DNA from: Deinandra increscens subsp. villosa
Lineage: Eukaryota > Streptophyta > Magnoliopsida > Asterales > Asteraceae
Direction: 5' to 3'
DNA length: 64,000 bases
NCBI GenBank assembly: GCA_039602395.1
Contig: JBCNJP010000019.1
Span: forward strand, 7,394,997-7,458,996
Part shown: piece after piece, positions 11,701-24,000 of the stretch
Layout: each line of letters opens with the position of its first letter
Numbering within the stretch: position 1 is the stretch's first letter
The notes under the pieces: generated by a model
Seen by the model: the letters and a program-made list of their open reading frames with translations, nothing else
Database searches by the model: none
Told to the model about the DNA's origin: nothing
Made by a program: the position numbers and the translations under genes

Positions 11701-14421
11701 GTATTTCAAGGTGCTGCTTACATATAAAGATATCATTGCTTTCTCAGGTAAACTAAACGTCCCGGAATCAGAACCGAGCAACCTTACACACTTTTCAAGA
11801 ACACAAGCAAAGAGAGGACTGAACCTAGGACAAATATCTGACAAAAAAAATATATTAGAAAAGTTACCAAGTCTGCAAAAACTATTTGAAATTAACAATG
11901 AAACAAAGGAATGTCAAACCTTTAGTGGTTTCCAAGTGATAGATTTGAGACCTGACAAGATCCCAATATTTAAACAAATTGTTTCCAACTGTAGAAACAG
12001 CATCACAGAAAAACGAAACAACGACAGAAGACAAATTCTGGATGGTCTCGCCTGTCTCCTCGGTTGATCTGGTAGTAAACCCAGGAAGAAATAAAAACCA
12101 TGCACCAATTTCTGTAGCATTACTGTCAAATGCTCCACTGCTTAACATGGCTGCTTGCGCCAACACATAAGCTTGATCTTTTATTTCTTTGACAGGTGAA
12201 TGTACAACCAAATTAATGAAATGCATGAGATGTTTGTACATCAGTGGCGGGTATCTGATGAGAATATCTTGCTCCGAAGACCAACCGATATGTTCAACTA
12301 ATAGTGACAATAATGATTGTTGAAGAATAGTTGGTAATGATAAAGCATTGCTAGGTAGAACCTTAAAGAAATCAAATGACCCTTCAAGAACAGATGGCAT
12401 CGTTCGCTACAATAAAAACATCCATCCGTCAAAGCCAATACTAGAAAGATTTTTTATTTTATTTGACGTATGTTAAGAAAATTAAAACTTACATGATAAA
12501 CTTTGAGCGCATCAAGCAGCTTAGTGTAGAAATATAACTCTTCATCCTCTGCAACTATGTTTATGTTGTTGCTTTCATGTAATTTCCAGAGTTCTATGAT
12601 TAATATAGAATTATCATCTAGATTATCAGGCTCATTCACATCATCCTCTTCTTCTATTCTTCCATTGGTGTCAAGAGAAGAACTAATACCGCCAACAAGA
12701 ATATCTGTTTCCTCATTTGAAATGCATGTTTTTAACTTCTTATTGCTAGGATTATGTTCAAGTAAAACAGATGTATCTGCATTTCTCTTTAACGTTTTTT
12801 CTTCACTCTTGTAGCGGCTATTGAGGGAAGAAATTAATGACAACAAGACTTGATGATCAGGAAGCAATAACTGCACTTCATTCTGAATATCTTGCTTAAG
12901 AGATGCCCATTTACACCCACTTTGCTTGCAAGATTTTGATCGTTGGCTTAAAGCAGAAAAGAGAGAATCTAATAACTTCAATGCCTCCAAAACAAGCCTT
13001 AAAGTCCCATGTTGTATATGAGATTCAGTGTGAAGTAATCCTTTATTCATTACTATTCTATTGAATGGACGTGGGCCTATGCACTTAATGATATTTTGTA
13101 CTTCAGAGCTGTTAATAGACGGTGGTAACCCTGTCTGAGAATCAAGAAAATCAAACGACAAACCTGCATTCACTGAAGAGATCAAGTTTGCAGCCAATGA
13201 AACAGCAGCAAACCTGCAAGTACTTCAGTATAAAATAACAGCAATAATAATAATACAAACACACAGAAATAGAGTAAAAAGTGAAAGTAACCAGGATGTA
13301 TGATCTTCAAGGTTGTAAGGGAACTCATCCAGGTAAGAAGAACCAAATTCTGGCCTTCCACATACAATTGCTAATAGCAAATCCTTATGAAATTCAACTT
13401 CAGTAGCTTTGAGTTTCTTCATAACACCCAAGAGTCTTGTTAGGTTTCCCTTTAACGGAAAAGGTGATGCCTTTGAATCAGGCATCAACCCATTAGACGG
13501 GTCAATACAGACCATAAATAGAACCTTCTTTGCCACCTCAGCACCATCTCCACCGTCATCCCTTCCAGAAATGTTAACTAATTGTTCCAAAGTAACACTC
13601 CCAAATAAAACACTCCTAAGACCCACAGGCACCAAAGATTCAGGAACAAGAACCTTATCTCTTAATGTAGATAGAACATACACAATTGTATCTTCGTCAT
13701 CACTACCAAGCCCACGTAGAACACCAGAAAACATTTCTTTCTGCTGCAACACCCACCTTAACAACCTAGGATCCCCAATTTCCACAAAAGACATAGCAAA
13801 TCGGACATACGACCTCCTAGTTGAGATCTTTCTATTTATCTTCTCGCCAGTTTTCCTCCTTTTATCATACTCCGCCAGCTTCAAGAAATTCGGTAGTTTA
13901 AAATCAAAACTCTTAGCAACATCAGAAGCCAATCCAGAACCCCTTCTCACAACGGAAGACATTAGCAACAATGCAGCATTTTTCCCTTTGCTCTCTTTAC
14001 TATTCAACTCCTTGTAAACATCTCCCAATTTTTCTTCAAGAATCAAACGAGCGAACCTATCTAAAGCTCGACTAATCGGAACCCTAGCCACATCATTGGG
14101 CTTATAAACACCATCTTTATGACTCAAAATAACATTAATTAACGACATTATGTAAGACAAACCAGCCTTTAATTGCCGTAAATTCCACGCTTGTAAAAGC
14201 TCGGAAAAACCCGGAGATGTATTCACATATTGTCGTAACAGTTCGCCTCCTTCTTCGCCTCTAAGTAATTTCATGAACTCTTTTGATGCTTCTGCGCATA
14301 ATTGGAGATCAATTGAGGTGATGTTACGTAATAACTCTCTTAATTTAGCATCGTGAGACACTTTGATTGCAAAATTAGGGATTTGTTGGCTCTCCGGAAC
14401 CCTAACTTCGTCGTTTTCCAT
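5766..14421 (-). CDS. URB1: URB1/Npa1-like nucleolar pre-ribosomal-associated protein 1
   Basis: Thirteen exons in transcription order: 14421-13292, 13213-12493, 12406-11920, 11837-11686, 11601-8509, 8130-7948, 7869-7669, 7581-7378, 7300-7142, 7037-6708, 6612-6243, 6162-6069 and 5964-5766. They sum to 7323 nt (2440 residues), close to the length of plant homologues. The N-terminal part (about residues 20-370: LLRGEEGGELLRQY, KPNDVARVPISRALDRFARL, GFRRGSGL-like and FDEFPYNLEDH-type blocks) is the Npa1/URB1 N-terminal domain. The rest is a very long helical-repeat protein ending ERSLDGETM. Family members act in the nucleolus in early 60S subunit assembly. The ATG at 14419-14421 is chosen because MENDEVRVPESQ begins conserved text; an upstream in-frame non-ATG extension is ignored. 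The 3093-nt exon 5 is unusually long and may end 9 nt earlier at 8518 (GTGAGT donor). Confidence 0.92.
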
Positions 14422-14959
14422 AGCTGCAGTGAAATAAAACGTCAAACAGAGTTAAAGTTAGAGAAAAGATTAGCAAAGAGGGTTAATAAAGAGGAAGATA
14501 TACGTCCGAGTGACTATAGTAACAGATTTCCGATTGGCGAGGATGTGGCGGAGTAATGGTGGCGGCGATTCGTAAGAGAGAGAGGCGCTGGGGTTTATGG
14601 AGGGTATAGCGGAAAACAGTCGATAGCGAGGGCGTGACCGCTGCGGTTTCGAGGGTTTGCTATTTGGTTATTTGAGATCAGTTTGGGTCGGTTTTTTTAC
14701 CAAAATCGAATTTAAAAAACTTTGGTTTTTACGATTTTTAACTCATATTAGCGATTTGGTTTTTCCGATTTTACAGTTTGAATTCGGTCTTTTTGTGTTT
14801 TGTCTACCTGGGTTATGAACTTTTGTATCGAAAAAAATTCATAATATTAACTTTGGGTCTATATAATTGTTTTTTTTAATTATAGATTAATTGACTAATG
14901 TGTACTTGGGTTAAGGTCTTAAGGAATCAAGTGGTATTACGTTTTTATGTCCAATCTTG
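14422..14959. other. URB1 5' UTR/promoter region
   Basis: The first ~200 bp (AG-rich, then GC-rich GGAGGGTATAGCGG) is likely leader and core promoter of the minus-strand URB1 gene. The remainder, up to the N run, is AT-rich with nothing recognised. Confidence 0.4.
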
Positions 14960-15459
14960 NNNNNNNNNNNNNNNNNNNNNNNNNNNNNNNNNNNNNNNNN
15001 NNNNNNNNNNNNNNNNNNNNNNNNNNNNNNNNNNNNNNNNNNNNNNNNNNNNNNNNNNNNNNNNNNNNNNNNNNNNNNNNNNNNNNNNNNNNNNNNNNNN
15101 NNNNNNNNNNNNNNNNNNNNNNNNNNNNNNNNNNNNNNNNNNNNNNNNNNNNNNNNNNNNNNNNNNNNNNNNNNNNNNNNNNNNNNNNNNNNNNNNNNNN
15201 NNNNNNNNNNNNNNNNNNNNNNNNNNNNNNNNNNNNNNNNNNNNNNNNNNNNNNNNNNNNNNNNNNNNNNNNNNNNNNNNNNNNNNNNNNNNNNNNNNNN
15301 NNNNNNNNNNNNNNNNNNNNNNNNNNNNNNNNNNNNNNNNNNNNNNNNNNNNNNNNNNNNNNNNNNNNNNNNNNNNNNNNNNNNNNNNNNNNNNNNNNNN
15401 NNNNNNNNNNNNNNNNNNNNNNNNNNNNNNNNNNNNNNNNNNNNNNNNNNNNNNNNNNN
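14960..15459. other. assembly gap, 500 N
   Basis: Exactly 500 consecutive Ns, a placeholder gap of unknown true size. Open frames spanning it are artefacts. Confidence 0.99.
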
Positions 15460-16397
15460 GTAATTGTAGCTGATTAAGGTATGTTTAAAATATCAAAACA
15501 TGCTCTTCACGATGGTAATTTTATATAATCAAAACATACACGTTAGGATGGTAATTTTAAATTATCAAATAACCGAAAGTAAAACCTTCTTACACATTGC
15601 GGCCCGTTAAAAATATTTATAAAGAGAAATCTTTAAATAGTCGATCAATAAAAATGTTAAATGAAATCTTTCAACATTAAAATCTTGTTCATTCATACAA
15701 AACCTTGAAAAAAAATAAGAATTTATGAAGAAAAAAGTCATATGTACGGTGTATATTATTAGTTAGTTTTTAGTAAAATGATTTAGTTATTTTTTAGGTG
15801 AAATGATTGAGAGATGCAGTTTATTATATTTTGGGAAACAAACTAAAAAATAAAATAGATACTTAGTCATCATGTTATTACTTATGCTGTTAAAAAAAAA
15901 ATGACAGTCTCAGTCTATATAGATAGATATTCACATAGATAATAGGTTCATCTCATTGTCTTTATATACATGTTTTTATACATGCCCCTACGTATTTAAC
16001 ACAGTATTTTAGAAGAGTTACTTGTACCCAAAACCAACACAAATCGGCACAAAAACAAAGGGGGCCGCGGAGTGGATGCCTATCGAGTGCCAGAAGGTCA
16101 AGGAAGTTGGTGAGCTGATAACAAGGAGGTTGTCGTTGGTGACCAGATGATAAAGAAGTCGGTGACCGAGATCCTGGCGAACATGGGTTACTACTTACTA
16201 AACTAGTAAAATTCCTTGTAGGGAAAGTTCGGACCCGTGTATCAAAGGTGTAATGATCAGGACACTCTAGATAAGACATGGCAACAAACTAATGAAGGGT
16301 GATGGTGATGCAATTATAAGTTAATGGTCAAAGAGTTGACCAGCATTAGTTTAAGCTGCTTAAGAATATTGATGATGCCTCTAATCAAATTTACAAA
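15460..16397. other. non-coding region upstream of the TNL
   Basis: AT-rich DNA with no supported gene. A 105-codon minus frame at 15962-16279 has no recognisable similarity and is probably chance. Confidence 0.5.
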
Positions 16398-16536
16398 GCT
16401 TCTTTGTCTCTTACAATAAAACAATTCATATGTTGTAGATCACAAAGCTCTTAGCCTAATCATTTTATGCTTCTTGTCTCTTTCAATAAAACCATTCATA
16501 TGTTGTAGATCACAAAGCTCTTAGCCTCATCATTTG
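16398..16536 (+). repeat. 71-bp tandem duplication in the TNL promoter
   Basis: Two head-to-tail units start at 16398 and 16469. Both contain CATATGTTGTAGATCACAAA and GCTCTTAGCCT, with only a few mismatches between them. The second unit ends about 38 bp before the ATG at 16574, next to a TATA-like TTATAAA near 16540, so both units lie in the proximal promoter or leader. Confidence 0.85.
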
Positions 16537-16573
16537 AGCTTATAAACTTACTTCCTCCTAGTTTACTCTGATC

Positions 16574-19500
16574 ATGTTCCTTCTTTCCATGGATTCTCAA
16601 AGCAATTTCGATGAGCGATACTCCCTCAGATTATCAGTGTGTTCATGGGAAACCCCGAACTGGAAGTATGATGTGTATCTGAACTCTGGAAATGGATGTA
16701 TACGCAGCCATGGAAAAGCATTTACAGATAGTCTGTACACAGCTTTAACTGAAGCTGGTATTCGCACTTTTAAACGCAATAACTTTGATGATCTGCAGCC
16801 AGGTGACGATGAAGCTCCATCTGACCAGCTGTTACAAGCAATCGAAGAATCAAAAATTTCAATTGTTGTTTTTTCGAAAGAATATGCTTCTTGCAGGTTG
16901 TGTCTTAATAAGCTGGTAAAGATCATGGATTGCAGGAATACCACAGGACATTTGGTTCTTCCAGTCTTTCACCATGTTGATCCTGCTGATATACGCAAAC
17001 AAACTGGCAGCTTCGAAGTGGCTTTCGCACGACATGAAAAGTCTCTTCATTTAGAAAAGATTAACAAATGGCGATCAGCGTTAACAAAGGCTGGAAATTT
17101 GGCAGGATGGGATATCCAAGATGACACCACAAGCTGGTAACACTTTTCAGTTTTCTATACTAAAATTTCATATATAACATTAAGCCGTGTTTGGCGCAAT
17201 AGTTGAAAAGTTAGCTCCTAGCTGATAAACTATAAGCTAGCTGATAATAAATAACGTTTGCTAAAAACTAGCTGATAAAGTACATGTATATAAATAAATT
17301 AAACTTTAAAAGCAAAATATAAATAAGTTAGGGAATGGTAAAACTGGAAATATTATAAAAGCTAGTTGAAACGCTACTCCAACTAGCTTTTCAAAAGCTA
17401 GCTTATAAGCTAGTTTTTTTATAAGCTAGCTTTTTGACATTACCAAACGGGGGTTTTTAAAAAAAAAAACTAGCCCTGTTTGGTAACATCAAAAAGCTAG
17501 CTTATGAAGCGTCAAACACGACCTAAGCTGATATATGATGTTCATGGGATTAATCATTTATATGCAGCTCTGCATCAACATATATTGAATTAATTGTAAT
17601 GGAGGTTGTTAAAAGGCTAACCCGAAAGCGGTCTGATGTGAAGCACCCTGTTGGCTTGAACTCGCGTGTCCAGTACCTAAAAGATCTGGCTGGTATATTT
17701 GGACCAGATGATGTGGGTGTGGTTGGGATCTATGGTATGGGTGGCATTGGCAAAACGACTATCGCAAAAGAATTCTACGATCAAGCCATTCATCACTACG
17801 AATACGGCTGTTTTCTTGAAAACATTCGAGAAAAATCAAAACAGTTTGACGGTTTAGCCCGTTTACAAGAGGAACTTCTTTCTTCGCTTAAAGGAAAGAG
17901 TCATCGGGTCAACAGCGTTGACCAAGGGATTAATGTAATAAAAGAAAGATTGGGTTGCAGGAGGGTGGTTGTTGTTCTTGATGATGTAGACCAGTTGAGC
18001 CAGATAGATTCTTTAACTGGATTTGGTCAGGGAAGTTTGATCATCATGACAACTAGAGATAAACATATTCTAGATCAAGCTAAAGTCGTTTACCAATACG
18101 AGGTTGAGGAATTGACCCATGACGAATCTTTTTCGCTTTTTAGCTGGCATGCTTTTAGAAGCTCCAATCCATTAGAAAACTTCAAGAACATATTAGAAGA
18201 GGTTGTAAAGTATGCTGGACGGCTTCCATTAGCTCTTGAGGTTCTAGGATCATCATTCTACAACAAGACGACAAAAGAATGGAGCATTATGCTCGAGAAG
18301 CTGAAGAAACATCCTCCAGCGGGTATTTCTGAAAGATTAAGGATAAGCTTTGACACTCTGGATGACACAGAAAATGATATATTTCTTGACATCGCGTGTT
18401 TTTTTAATGGAACTGAGAAAGAATTTGCTGTCAAGATATTTGATGGTTGTGGGTTCTTTGGAACAATTGGAGTCAGTACCCTTATAGACAGATGTTTACT
18501 GAAAGTTGATATGGATGGTAGGCTTAGAATGCATGATCTAGTACGCGACATGGGACGACAAGTTGTTTGTGAGAAGTTTCCAGAAGAGCCTGGAAGGCGC
18601 AACCGACTGTGGTTGCAAGATGATGTATATAATGTGCTAATAAATGATGAGGTATACAACATTTAAATGTGAATTCTTTGTTGTTTTACATAAGTTTTTG
18701 TTTCTAGATTTTATTTTTGGTTTCATCAGGGGACTGAAGCGATCGAAGGAATCATCTTAGACCAACAGATGAAGCTACATTTTAGTACACGACCCTTCGC
18801 TAAGATGCCAAATTTAAGGTTGCTTCAAATCGATAACGTGAATCTTGTTGGAAGCTTTCGAGGTTTGTTTAAAGAGTTAAGATGGCTTTCTTGGCATCAG
18901 TTCCCACTGGAATGTTTACCAGCAGATTTCCATCCTGAAAAACTAATTGCCCTTGATTTGCAAAAGAGTAATCTTCACATATTGTGGCGCCAAACTAAGG
19001 TATGACCGCGGTTTTTAGTAGTACATACATATATTCTATATAAATTTAACCTTTTTTTTTTGTATTCTTGGATCAACAGTTTCTTGGTAACTTAACTACA
19101 CTTGATCTTCGCGAATCAAAATCTCTGAAGTCGACTCTTAACTTCACCGGAGTACCAAACCTGGCTGAACTAAGACTTGGCGGGTGCGAAAAATTGTCCC
19201 ATATTCATAACTCAGTTGGAAAATTGGAAAAGTTAGTTAAACTGGATCTAGAAGAGTGCAAGAATCTCAAAAGTCTTCCTAACAGCATGTGTCATCTCAA
19301 ATCACTTGAAGAACTAAATCTAGGTAAGTGTGCAAAACTTAAAGGACTCCCCCATGAATTAGGGAACATAAAAAGCTTAAAAAGACTTGATGCTAGTCAT
19401 GTTGGGATCAAATGTTTACCTAACTCAATCGGACGTTTGAATCAGCTCGAGTCTTTGACCTTAAACGGGTGTAAAAAGCTCAAGAATCTTCCAAGTAGCA

Positions 19501-20779
19501 TATGCAATTTAACATCAATTGACACCTTATATCTTGAGGGCTGTTCAAGTCTTGAAAAGTTTCCAGACCAATTGGGCAATTGGAAGGGATTATGCGAGAT
19601 TTATGCTAGTGGAACTAGGATTAAACAGCTACCCGATTCGATAGGAAACCTAAGTGATTTAAGAACTTTGTCTTTAACTAATTGTTGTACCCTCAAAAGT
19701 CTTCCAAACAGTATCTGCAAACTAAAGTCACTTAAAACTCTACGTCTCACAGACTGCTTAAATCTAGAAGAATTGCCTGAAAAGCTTGGAGATTTACAAA
19801 GTCTAGAAGATATGGGTGTTAGTGGCACTAGAATTACACAGTTACCTGATTCTACCCAACAGATACCTTACCTTCACACTTTGTTGTTAAATAACTGCAA
19901 GCAACTAAAACGCGTTCCAGGAAGGAACCAAGGATTATCATTGATTCGGGTTTTAGCACTAAGAGACTGTAATTTATCAGATAGCGATATCCCAAACGAC
20001 ATATGGGAATTATCAGCTCTGATGGTGTTAGATTTGTCAAAAAACTGTTTTTCTTGTCTGCCTTCTGGCCTTGGTCAACTACACAATCTGCAGGTGCTAT
20101 ATGCTAGTGAGTGTAGATCACTGCAAAAACTGCCAAATCTATCAACTTTGGGAATCTTAAAGCATATGTCTTTGAATAACTGTGACAAGTTGGTAGAAAT
20201 TCTGGGTTTGGAGAACCTTTGTTCTTTACAACAAATTTACCTAAATGGCTGTAGTAGCTTGTTGACAATGATCGACAACTTCTTTTACCAGGTTTGCCAC
20301 TCTTTACCTATATTTGATTAAAATGATGATAAATTTAGTATGGCGATTTCTTTGCGTAGGGATACGGTCAAGGCCTGTGTGATTGTGAGTTCTACTTTTC
20401 AAGGAGGGACATTCCAGACTGGTTTGAGTTTCAGGGAATGGGGGTGCAGTCACATGTGTTTGACACTTCTTTAGGTGTTAAAGTTGGTTCTTTACATTTG
20501 ATTATTTGGGTGGATTATGTTTGCGGTGATGCTGGTGATAAGTTCATTCATATTGTTGTTCATGTCGACAATAAAACAAGCGGATTGAAATGGAACTGTG
20601 AAATATTAGGAAGGCGCACAGTGTCGTCATGCATGATCATGGGACCGATGATCGAAAGTGGAGAAAGATTTGAAGTTTCATTCGAGTTGCAAGAAGATAG
20701 AGATGTGAAGGTGGAGAAGTTTGGAGTTCATCTATCAACCATCAACAACATAAGAAGCTCTGAAACTGTTTCAATCTAA
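16574..20779 (+). CDS. TIR-NB-LRR (TNL) immune receptor with degenerate TIR
   Basis: Exons 16574-17136, 17568-18651, 18730-18999, 19080-20291 and 20360-20779 give 1182 residues with no stop. The TIR domain is about residues 32-185. The NB-ARC domain has P-loop GMGGIGKTT (244-252), kinase-2 VVVVLDDVD, RNBS-B IIMTTRD, GLPL-type GRLPLALEVLG and MHD (RMHDLVRDMG), all intact. Roughly fifteen LRRs fill exons 3-4 (LPNSIGNLSDLRTL-type repeats). Exon 5 encodes a post-LRR jelly-roll (C-JID) domain starting DIPDWFEFQ. The TNL exon plan is typical. Oddities: the usual FRGED loop after YDVYL is replaced by a GNGCIRSHG stretch, and the position of the conserved NADase Glu in CLDEL is Lys113 (CLNKL, codon 16910-16912). 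The ATG at 16589 is an alternative start. Family members detect pathogen effectors and signal through EDS1; the specificity is unknown. Confidence 0.9.
17184..17523. mobile_element. Harbinger-like MITE in TNL intron 1
   Basis: About 340 bp between TAA triplets at 17181-17183 and 17524-17526 (candidate target duplication). The ends are imperfect inverted repeats: GCCGTGTTTGGCGC at the left and, read on the other strand, GGTCGTGTTTGACGC at the right. The interior is full of AAGCTAGCTTAT palindromes, and a second internal inverted pair (17421-17453 with 17474-17505) suggests a rearranged or nested copy. Confidence 0.65.
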
Positions 20780-21049
20780 AAGAGATTCTATTTTTTTTTT
20801 AATAAGGAACACAAGTACAAACTATTATGTTTTGTTTTCTCAATCGAAATTCAATTCATACACACACTGTTTTATGGTGTCGAACACTAATCACGATCCG
20901 GGCAAAAATAGTTGCTTACCTTATAATTAAAAAACGAATGAAATTCAAAATAAATATTATTATGTTTTCTTCATACAGCATTCGTACCTCTAACTATATC
21001 CTGTAACTAATTACGTGTGATGGCGTGATTTTTGTAGCGTTAACATGAC

Positions 21050-24000
21050 TCACCTTTTATGAACAATGAGCATGCCAAAGAAAGCTGAAATTCGGCTAGC
21101 TATACCGATCATGAAGAGGATGAATATACAAAGACCCCAATCATGTACATTGTAGCCGAATTTTAAAAGTGCGCCACAACGTGTGATCAACCACACTCCT
21201 GAGTACCTGCAGTTAACAAATTTGATAGAAGGATGTATACTCAGCATTGCAATTTATTGATGAAACATCTTCAGTCATTTTAGATCATACTATTGATATT
21301 TAAGTTATCAGATGGTTGTACCTGTTGGCATTTGCAATTACAAATGCTTCTAGTGCCCATTTAGGATAGCACAACTTGGAAACATTCTTCAGGAACTCAC
21401 TGTCTCCCGTCTGTGTTGCAACGAGAGTCAAAACTACAGGAAGGAGCACTGCAAACTGCATGAAATTTCAATTACACGAGTACAAATGCAGAACACTAGA
21501 AGTAAAAACTTTGACCAATTTACTTACAAACAGGTCGATTCAGATTACGTTCTATCTCAAAGTCGCCTCTAGAGTATATTTTTAAAGCGTTCGACCTACT
21601 AAATCGTTTTATTCAATTATAGCTAGTGTTTTATTTTCAAAGACACTAATTATAATACATTTTGGAAGAAATTGATTCAAATCAACCTAGCATGACCCAT
21701 TCAAAATACCCCTTGCCCAACCCACCCTTTCTGTTACTGCCATTTTTGTTACTCACCAGCTGTGATGGACCGGAATCAAGAAATATGGCTAACATGTAGG
21801 CTATGCCCGTTACACAATACACAAGGGAGAGCAAAACAGTGTAATTTTCTGCAAAAGAAGATCTGGGGTAGCTGAAGAAATAGAACATTGACAGATAAAC
21901 AGCTGGCTTTATAACTGTACTGAAATGGTCAATCGTGTCTTTGGCAAGAAAATGAGCTAAACTGCTAATGCCAGACGTGCGTTCTCTCCAATATTGTAAT
22001 TTGTCTAAAGAAAATGTTCTCAATGCAGCAACTTTGCATAATAGAGCTGAAAAAATAGATGTATTTTGCATGTTATTGTCCATATCAACAATATCCAATC
22101 AGTATCCTGTCATGAGTCATCATATCTTTAATAGTTCAAAAGCAGTTGTTTAGTTACTTACATACTGCAATAATGGAGTAAGTGTAGCCAGGTGCCCCAA
22201 ATGTCTCTTCGTTTGATTTAATAATGGATCCCAAACATGCCCCGGCAAGTAATAAGATGAGATAGTCTACTAATTGTAGCTTAGATTCTCTTAGCCTCTG
22301 CTTAGTAATCCTGATAAAGAACCAACATCAGAAAAGGCAGAACAAAACAATATGACCCAATCGACTTGTACCAGAAAAGTATTTGTTTTGACCTGTTACC
22401 CAAACCGTTTGACCCGTTCGTCTTGCCACGTCTAGTATTTAATAAGACTGTACCTTCCAAGGAAATATCTGTATTGCATGAGAATTCCAGGAGTCGTACG
22501 ATTGGACAGGTCTTTTGTTCTTAAGAAATTGTGGCGAATAATATCTCTTCTTACTTCAACATTCGACCTTACATCCTGCCAAATTTCACCAGCAAGGGAA
22601 TATTCCTCTGTTGCACCCTCATTGTCATTTACTTCATTACCTGAAGATTGACCTTCGGGAAACAGAGCAGCATTTCTACGCATATCAGGGGGCACAGGAT
22701 AACCCTTATGAAGCATCCACCTAACAGGAAGTTGTTCACAACTTACACCTGAACTTGTGCTTGGTTTAATCATACCTTCCAAAACATCTATAAAATAATC
22801 TGGTGGATTTACACGATCAGGAACATTAATCCCAAGCCCAGAAAAGTATTCTTCAACTTTCCTTACTGATCCATGGTAAACTGTAAGTCCACCTTTAGCT
22901 AAAAGTATTAAATCATCAAACGTCTGAAACAACGAGTAACTGCAAACAAATATAACTATTAATCATAATAAAAAGTACACAAAAACTGTAAAATCATGGG
23001 TGAAACAATATTTGTTACCTTGGTTGGTGAACAACCATACTAACATTAACCCCTTCTATGGTTTCCCGTCTAAGTGCTCTAAGAAGTAACTGAGAAGACG
23101 AACTATCTAAACCAGATGTCGGTTCATCTAAGATCAATAATGACGGTTCCATAACCATTTCCAAACCAACATTGACCCGTTTCCTTTGACCACCAGAGAT
23201 TCCACGTTTTTCAACAGTCCCGACTAATGAATTTCTAACTGCTTGTAAACCCAAAGACTCTATAACTCTCTCAACAACTAGAACACGATCTTGTTTAAGC
23301 ATGCTTGCAGGTAACCTGCATTATTTTTATAAAAACGACGTCAAGAAACTTATCAAATTTCTTTTACTTTTTGTATAGTAAATTATTTACATACCTGCAT
23401 TTTGCACTGAACCAGAGATTCTCCTCGACAGTTAAATTACCATGAACAATATCATCTTGTGGCACGAAACCGATTATCTTTCTATATGAATGGATCGAGT
23501 CAGGTTTCCCATTTATAAGAATTGAACCGCTTATTCTACACCCGTGTGCTTTTCCTGCTAGTGCAGATAGAAATGTTGTCTTACCTGCCCCAGATGGGCC
23601 CATGACAGCTGTTATACGACCTGGCATGATTTTACCGGTAACACATCTTAAAAGATGTTTGTCTTTTCCTTTTAAAGTAAGTGTTAGATCTCGAAAAGAA
23701 ATCTCGATTTTGGGTCTTTTTCTGGTTTCAGTATTAACTGCCATTGAGATTACTCCTGAGAATGTAAGGTCTTTATTTTCTTGCATGGCTTTCTCTTTCT
23801 CAATCTGACCGTATGCGTAGTTAAAGATTTGGCTATGCGTATGAATTTGTTTTTCTTTTGGCATTTTCTTTTTACTGCTCGCATCTTTACTTTCGACAAT
23901 GTTCTCATAACTATAAAGATCTGCATCTTTATTGTTGAATGTTTGACTTCTTAGCTCCAATCTGTTTTCTCCAGATGACGAAGTAACGGGATCATCAAAA

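Noticed and set aside
14898..15477. Three open frames across the N run
   Set aside because: They are translations of unknown bases and have no content.
15962..16279. 105-residue minus frame
   Set aside because: No recognisable motif, no splice partners, isolated in non-coding DNA.
16398..16536. CRISPR-like direct repeats
   Set aside because: Plant nuclear DNA, only two adjacent units with no spacers; a simple tandem duplication.
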